Assembly (NCBI GenBank): GCA_033065855.1
Contig: JAVXUO010000678.1
Coordinates: 1-64,000, forward strand
Direction of reading: 5' to 3'
Length of the DNA: 64,000 nt
DNA from: Escallonia rubra
Taxonomy: Eukaryota; Streptophyta; Magnoliopsida; Escalloniales; Escalloniaceae
This document shows, in pieces, positions 57,571 to 64,000 of the stretch. A program made the translations under genes and the position numbers. The notes under the pieces are model-generated. The model had not been told where the DNA came from, ran no database searches, and saw nothing but the letters and a program-made list of their open reading frames with translations. Each line of letters opens with the position of its first letter. Within the stretch, counting starts at the first letter, position 1.

Positions 57571-58481
57571 TTAAATCATCCTCCGATGAAACACTAGAAC
57601 CCATGTATGTCCCATAAACCAGTTTCGAGTCGTCCTCTGCATCAACAAGTGCATTCTGATGGTGCGTTTCCAACCAGTGTTAGCGAAGGCTCTCAATACT
57701 GCAGTGAGGCACGGTTCATCCTGGTGGGCTAACATGGAAATTCTGTCCTTAACACCATCTAGCAGACAAGCGATTCCCAACCGATTACATACCAACCGTA
57801 AGGGTAACCCACGCGAATCAAGTGAATGGCCAAGACACCCACAACTGTAGCAAACCTGAAATACCTTTTAAAAAAGGGCTTGAATCCAATGCGAGTCCCC
57901 AGGCTTGGTACGTACAAAGATTCCAGCGATGAGGGGATCATCGAGTTGAACACGAACTAACACGCATAAGTAATCCCACCTCGTCTGTCGAATGTGAGTT
58001 CAGTCGATTTCGAACAATTGGCCAAACACAGAACCTAAGAGAGCAGCCATATCAAAGGAAAATAATTCCATAGGAATAAGATGGAACTCTACACACAAAT
58101 CAATTGTAAAGAACTTCACTTCCTCAATGGCTAATAACGGCCTCTAATGACGTAAAACAAGCAGAGTACCTCAGATATTCCAAGGATATCACAGAGAACC
58201 AATTCCATATCAGAGTGAACCGAGAAATGGAATGCAAAGAGATGACCAATTGACTCCACCGCAACAAAGCCATGGACATGCCAGAATTGATCACCTAGAC
58301 GCTGAAGCAAGACAACCAGAAATTGACGTGAACCAAATATTCGGCCGATTAAGGTATGCCTCCACAACATACGCCGACGATCCACTACATCATTGTCTAT
58401 CCTAATTATACGCCCATAGCGAGCAAGGCTGTTGGGCGCATCTAAAAACCACAATTCATTACTATCTGAATCCATAACCAT
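57571..58481 (-). pseudogene. LINE ORF 1 (DUF4283 and zinc-knuckle type)
   Basis: The frame from 58481 reads RRRMLWRHTLIGRIFGSRQF, then RLGDQFWHVHGFVAVESIGH, which fits the DUF4283 nucleic-acid-binding region of plant LINE ORF 1. Downstream frames give pieces such as FFKRYFRFATVVGVLAIHLI, in which the line R-Y-x-R-x-P-x-x-C-x-x-C-G-x-x-G-H of the knuckle is shifted out of frame. ORF 1 binds the LINE RNA. Multiple frameshifts. Confidence 0.75.
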
Positions 58482-58720
58482 TACAAGGAATTGAAATCAA
58501 ACAAAAAATCCAAACACAGCAATACCAACAACCACTAGGGAACACTGATCACAATGAACCAACCAAGCAAAACTTAAAAGAACCAACAACTAGGCAGAGG
58601 AATTCTAAGATACCATGCGACTAAGCCCGGCGACCCGTGCTTGAGGTAGACAAAGACAGTCGGAGCCACCATCGTAAAACCACAAAAAGAGTTCTTACCC
58701 GAAAAAAGCCATTTTCTTCT

Positions 58721-61700
58721 AGTTAAGCTTTCTCTTTCCCTTTGTTTTAAACTTTTCCAGTAAAATGATAAAAGTCCAAAAAAATTCTTCGAGATAGTTT
58801 AGATTTTCTCTTGAAGTGTGAAGGAATATTCTTAGCCCAGAGAGCTAAGATTGATTGGCTTGATTCCACACCTCTACTATCATTCATCACAAGTCAAACC
58901 AAATCTTGTTTGTATGAGTTGTTCTTGTATTTCTTGTAAAACTTCCAACATTGCTAGCATGAGTAACAGAAGTACTTTTTTTTTTTTTTTGTAATAAGAA
59001 AATTGCATTGATATGAAAAGATCCACAGAAGTACTTTGAATTATCATAATGTTAGTGGAAATTCCATGACAATCTTGAGTAGCTTGAAGGGCTTAGGACT
59101 TCAGGTCTTGTGGAAGGCCTTAAAGAGGATTGAATCATTGAAAGATGCCTCAAAAGGAAGAAAGCCTTGAAAAGCTACAAATACCGAAAGTCACCTCGTT
59201 GAAAAATTCTACGTGTCAAACTAAAGGAATGGAAATATGACTGGCAAATGCTACTGCCAAAGCAGAAAAAGCTTATGCAAGAACATTTCCGTCCCACTGG
59301 TGAGGTACAACAATTTAAGAGAATTTTTTTGAGATCATCAAAGTCCTAAAGGAACCATCTTAAGTAAAGAAAAACTCAAACGAACAACCAGTAGAGCCAC
59401 ATGTGGTCCAATTAACAAAATTGTAAACTACTCTAATGGTCCTTTATCTGTGAATAACCTTTCTTCTGTGAGATGTTTCAATAGTAATATACTTCTAACC
59501 ATTAACAATCAAGCCTGAACTGTCAATTTACACCGTTAGGTGCTCGAACCGAGGGGAAAGAAGGCCAATTCCTACACTATAAAGTACAAATAGTTATTTA
59601 TCTACTCGGTTACTGTTAAAAAAGTCATCGATCTAAATAGTGTTCTAAGTAGTTCTCCATATTCTCTTACGTCAACAATCGAGTCCAAGTTGTCCATTTA
59701 CACGGATGAATGGTGAAGATCAAGGATAAGAACATTCGATAACAATGTGCCTATTGAAATGAAAGAACATAAAGAAAAAATCCACCACTTAAGTTTCTCA
59801 TTGAACATCCATCCCCCTCCCGCACCCACACCCACAATCTCATATTCAAAATGCCACCCGCAACTTCCACCCATTGTCACTTCAAGGAAACCCTATGCGT
59901 CGCTTTAGTGGACTACACTTGATCACTTCTACCACCACCCAACTCCCACCTGTAGCACCTCCTTTCCCACAAACTACCCCTGTGGTCACCCCACGCCCCC
60001 TACATTCCACGTGAAGCTCAAATCTCAGGAGTGTGCAGTGATCGAGGCATAAAAAAGGGTTGACATCAACTCAATGATCATGAAACCTCATATAATGGAT
60101 GATTTTTTTTACAATCTTTATGTCCCCAAGATTGCATAGTCTTAAGAAATTCCGTAGATAATGGACTACATTGATATATTTCAAATCGTAGATGCTAACT
60201 CCATAAATAACAAACAATTTGTGAAATTTATTGTGTTGGCCTTTATGTCCCTTAATATGACCTCCTTACGGTCCAAATGAACAATGATCAGGACTTGCTT
60301 GTCGATGAAAATAGAGATACTGAACTACACTAAAAAAATTATGCCTAGAGGACCTTCAATATTAACACTGCCTCCATAGATAAGCCCTTATGATAAAAGG
60401 TCACCTTGTGGAAACTATTAATATTGTTGAGTTTTTTTCTTCTTTTTCTTTTACGAAATTCCGTTTATTGAAGCACGAAACTTATACAGCTAGACAGGGA
60501 ATAACGAGGCTTAACAACAATTCAAAATAAAAGAACAAGTTTAGGCATGTCTAATTATGGCACCGAATCAACCTAAACGTATGCTACTTAAAAACTTGTT
60601 CAAAGATATCCAAGCCATGGATAACACCGAGATGGCATAGTTGTGTTTGAAAGTTTCTAGCTAGCACCCTTGTTTCTTGTTGGTTTAATCAAGATATTTA
60701 CATTAAAAATAAAAATTTATTACACACATACAACCGAGTATAAAAATATTACAATCAAATTGAAGATGATAAATTAATACTAGAAGCCTACAACACAGTC
60801 TAGAACTATCTTATGACAGGTCACTCCTGCTGAAAATTATCATTAGTTGTACATGCTACAGTAGTAAGAGAAACAACCATTTAAACAAGTCTTTATGCTT
60901 CTTCATCAAGCTCCAGCTGTGAAGCTCCATACTCCAGTTGTAAAGCTCCATACTGAAAATATTCTACCTGTGTGGAGATGTTTATTGCTACCATGGCTAA
61001 CTCTTAGTTAAGTAAACAAGAAATTCTAGTCAGTATAGATCATAACATGCATGAATTTATGAGAGTGAGCCCATGTGCATGCCCTGATTAGCGCGGTAGT
61101 TTGCGCTGAGTGGTCATTAGCTACCCGTTGTTTCACTCACAAGGAATAAATGCGATGGTTGTTTTGATTTGAAGCTTTTAATCTAATATTCATCTGCTTG
61201 TTTGCTTCATCTAGCCAAGATGCTAGTCAAATACAAGTAACTTGCAGATTAGTAAAACCACAACTTATTGGACAAAAATGATAGAGCGGCACAATCTAAC
61301 TATGACCTTATTGGGTAAAGATCCAGAGTGGTTGGATGAATCTGACAAAAGTCTAACTACTGCAAAATTTTGGAATAAGATCTGATTAGCATCTATCTAT
61401 CTTGGGTAAATAGAACTTATTAAAGATTAGATTTCTTGGATGATAAAAGTACTTGGTTTCAATGACCCCAAAGAGGCTAGATAGGGTTGAAGAGCAACTG
61501 ACTACTCAAGTTTGTCAAGAAGTTGACTTAACATTTTTATTGCTTAGTTGAGTACATAAGTTAACAATAAAAAATCAGATAACATAGAATTGAGCTTATA
61601 AAATGAAGCAACTCAACTCATAATACCAATGAAGTGGGTTCGTTGTAAATGTAGAGGTGCCTTAAAGAATATATTTTTAATACTAGAAAAAGTTTCAAAT

Positions 61701-62039
61701 CCAATTAACGAGACATCGAAGTGAACATGATAATGTCATCCTCATCATCAATGAGGGATAAGGGAACAATGTTTTCTTAAAAAGGAATCATAGGCTCCAT
61801 TTTCAGTGGAGATTCCTCATCAATTTCATCTTCTTTGTGTACAAGGTCAACTTAAGGAGTAAATTTACTTGAAAGTGAGCAGCAGTTAGTCACAGGACAC
61901 TGATACGTGAACATCAGTAAGAAATTGATTGATTTGGGGATTTGGAGTTTTATTCATTTATTTCTTGGTTTTAGATATCCACTTATGATGTTATGAAACA
62001 AAAAGATTAAAGAAAATCAATGTTTGAGATGGTGACACA
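58721..62039. other. Intergenic with LINE tail fragments
   Basis: No host gene seen. At 58975-59030 a T run followed by GTAATAAGAAAATTGCATTG is the inverse of a LINE 3' end with poly(A) on the minus strand. A similar T-rich to AAATTCCGTTTATTGAAG transition at 60427-60475 may be another. The rest is AT-rich without credible frames. Confidence 0.4.
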
Positions 62040-62640
62040 ATGGAAAAATCAAAGACTTGTTGCTTTGGGCCTTTTTTCTTTGCCTTCACTCCCACTTTGC
62101 GCCTTGCGCCGGGTCCCTAAGCGCGCGCCTTTTTGAAGGGACTACACCTAAGCCCTAGGCGAGAGACACTCTGTGCGCCTTGCACCTACTCTCACGCCTT
62201 TGATAACACTTGGCATTGCAGAAGGATGCTGTCTCTCAAGAGTATGAAGCGTGGAAGTGGCATAAGGCACGACAAAAGGATGCATTGCTGGGGCATACCT
62301 AACAGCGAGGAAGATGGGCATCCCGTTGCATGAGCGCGATGATTCATGCACGTTGATGATGGGACATTCATGCAGTGCACAATGTCCAAGTCGAGTTCGG
62401 CGTATTCAAATTGGCGTGGACGCTCACAAGAGGTGTTGAATACGGTGCAACATGGAAGAGGATGAAGGCCATAGCATGGACGAGATGCCATGTCCCAAAA
62501 GTGACGACAACGGCTCTGATAGGGATGGACCTAAAAAGACGGCCCAAACACGGTCTGCTTCGGTCCTTTTCCATTTTCGCATTTCTTTGCCAAGTTGAAC
62601 ACATCCACGTGTGCGCGCACAACGACAACCCCTAAATGGA
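62040..62640. repeat. GC-rich stretch with GCGCCTTGCGCC motifs
   Basis: The words TTGCGCCTTGCGCCGGG, AGCGCGCGCCTTTTT and GTGCGCCTTGC recur at 62095-62190, a pattern seen in dispersed plant repeats. The part to 62640 is clearly more GC-rich than its surroundings and has overlapping open frames on both strands, none recognised. It may be an inserted element; no ends were identified. Confidence 0.35.
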
Positions 62641-63392
62641 AAAAGAAATGTGCACATGTATATTATTAGCGTATATCAAATCTATGTCCATCAAGAAAAT
62701 AGTTTACATTGTGCTCGACTCTCATAGTAAAAGGAGTAATCTTAGAAATCAATTATGTAATCTTATGAGTGATCTGTGCTTGTATAATAAAATTGCATGC
62801 ATCTCTTCACAAACTAATGAAAAGCAAAAGCCAGATTTTTATGACATTAATGTACAGAAAAAATACATACTAATAAGCAAGTGACACGTGTCCTTTCTAT
62901 ATTCCAGATTTTTTTAGAAAGACCCTAGAATTCTCGCCTCCGTAAAACCTAGAAGATGACCTCCTCAACTCCCTGCAAATACCATGTTTAAGGTAAAGCT
63001 AACTGTTAATCTCGGCATGCTTATTCGGTTTGCTTGTTCCGTGCTTTGCAGATTCGTTTGCGTGAACGTCTACTCAATTATTACTCACAACTAGGAATGA
63101 TAATAGAGTACAGTTTGTTACCGATCACCATCAACCAACAATATGATCAGGACGGATGATGCTAAAATCTTTTACACTTTCTCACCAGTAGATGTCACCC
63201 CATATTTTGTTTACTGTTAGTGTGCAAGAATGCGAAGAACATGACCACCAGCAGACAACCTACTCTCGACCCCAACACTATCACAAATATCTCGTGCTTC
63301 CATCTCTATAACTAGAAACAACCCACCAAACTAGTAATCCTTAAGACACAGAGCACACAACTGTATTCTCACTCTCTTGCCAAGATCCTCGC
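62641..63392 (+). promoter_or_regulatory. Upstream region of the strictosidine-synthase-like gene
   Basis: Noncoding. A TATA-like TCTATAACT lies at 63304-63312, about 80 bp before the start codon, and CACTCTCTTGCC follows closer in. This is a weak promoter assignment. No other feature seen. Confidence 0.35.
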
Positions 63393-64000
63393 ATGGGGAA
63401 GAAGAGCAAAGTACTCAAAGATGAAGTTTTCCTGCAACATCCTTACCTCATTCTTCTCACTCTGACCATGGGATTTATTATCATGGACCCATTTGATCTA
63501 AGTCCAGTAGGGGGCCACGACTTCAGGCCTGTGAAGAACGATATTGCGTCGTACCAAGAAGTCATGGAGAATTGGCATGGAGACAACCTGAGCCGGCTAG
63601 GACTTGGGGTTCCAGAGTTTGTCGATCAAGTCTACGGTCCTGAATCCTTGGAGTTTGATGTTGTGGGGCAGGGCCCTTACGCGGGCTTAGCTGATGGACG
63701 TGTTGTGAGGTGGATGGGGGAGAATAATGGAGGCTGGGAAACTTTTGCGACTGTAACACGAAACTGGTAAGGTTCTTATCATGCAAATGTTTCACCTTCT
63801 ATATGCCACTCAAAATCTTTGCTGTATCATGAATAAGAGCTAATTCTACTGAAAATGGGAATTAAAAGGTCAGAGAAGCTGTGTGCTAGAGGTGTTGATT
63901 CTACCACATCAAAGCAATGGAAGCACGAGCCAAGATGTGGACGCCCCCTTGGCCTAAGGTTTGACAAAGAGAGTGGAGAACTGTACATAGCAGACTCTTA
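63393..64000 (+). CDS. Strictosidine-synthase-like protein (SSL), N-terminal part
   Basis: Exon 1 runs 63393-63766 and exon 2 from 63869 past the window edge, joined across GT (63767) and AG (63867-63868) within a Trp codon. The start MGKKSKVLKDEVF is followed by a hydrophobic segment (LILLTLTMGFIIM, about residues 19-31) that is likely a signal anchor into the secretory pathway. Then come GPESLEFDVVGQGPYAGLAD, GRVVRWMG and, in exon 2, GRPLGLRFDKESGELYIADS, the first blades of the six-bladed propeller. The family includes strictosidine synthase, but most members, including this SSL type with the YIADSY-like motif, lack evidence for Pictet-Spengler activity. The catalytic Glu region is outside the window. 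No defect is visible. Confidence 0.9.

Larger units (their letters stand above)
53806..58720 (-). mobile_element. L1-type LINE, 5' part, split by a solo-LTR-like insertion
   Basis: Minus-strand sequence with a 5' leader near 58600-58720, ORF 1 (58481 down to about 57340 and continuing at 55470 to 54174) and the start of ORF 2 (53982-53810). Everything downstream in ORF 2, including the reverse transcriptase, is missing. The sequence from 55475 to about 57330 is foreign to the LINE. LINEs are usually cut at the 5' end, so loss of the 3' part here points to a later deletion. Confidence 0.75.

Noticed and set aside
62133-62657. Several overlapping frames on both strands in the GC-rich stretch
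   Set aside because: Open frames on both strands follow from base composition; no start context, domain or splice structure supports a gene.

Overview
The window is nuclear DNA of a flowering plant, most likely a eudicot. It is AT-rich, with intron-containing genes and dense layers of plant transposons: Ty1/copia, L1-type LINEs, hAT, MULE-like and Stowaway elements. It also carries an endogenous plant pararetrovirus. The species cannot be told from the sequence. Only three host genes can be supported, and two are incomplete or uncertain: a two-exon PR-10/Bet v 1 gene of the norcoclaurine-synthase-like group (22.9-24.1 kb, +), an EDR2-type DUF1336 coding exon (25.6-26.6 kb, -), and the 5' part of a strictosidine-synthase-like gene that runs off the right edge (63.4-64.0 kb, +).

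Layout. 0.54-8.64 kb: a nearly full-length but inactivated copia element on the minus strand, resembling Sireviruses, with LTRs packed with TGCAGTCGACTGCA palindromes. 8.6-14.5 kb: mostly featureless, with a few decayed coding scraps near 10.1-10.9 kb. 14.5-22.9 kb: two copies of a duplicated block holding a LINE-like retroposon, a promoter/exon-1 module of the PR-10 gene and a LINE RNase H scrap. The second copy is interrupted by a 2.1-kb hAT element that carries an intronless, broken ARIADNE-type E3 ligase sequence. The intact PR-10 gene follows directly. 25.6-31.3 kb: the DUF1336 exon, then a transposon and a LINE reverse-transcriptase relic. 31-39.4 kb: fragments of several families and a second hAT element of the same family, with a MULE-like element nested inside.

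39.5-47.6 kb: one nearly complete, heavily mutated endogenous caulimovirid with order capsid, movement protein, protease, reverse transcriptase, RNase H, downstream ORFs and promoter/poly(A) region. That order recalls cavemoviruses and solendoviruses. A third hAT element with a perfect 8-bp target duplication has inserted between its protease and reverse transcriptase. 47.8-49.5 kb: an element with long inverted ends that contains a strong foldback of about 64-bp arms. A Stowaway MITE and a palindromic tandem repeat follow. 52.0-58.7 kb: a truncated second copy of the copia family, then a minus-strand LINE split by a solo-LTR-like sequence. 58.7-62.9 kb: little that can be identified.

The genes do not form a pathway or operon. 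The main story is layered insertion: virus, then hAT into virus; duplicated gene block, then hAT into duplication; hAT into LTR, then MULE-like element into hAT; LTR into LINE. Target-site duplications make the relative order readable for the three hAT elements.
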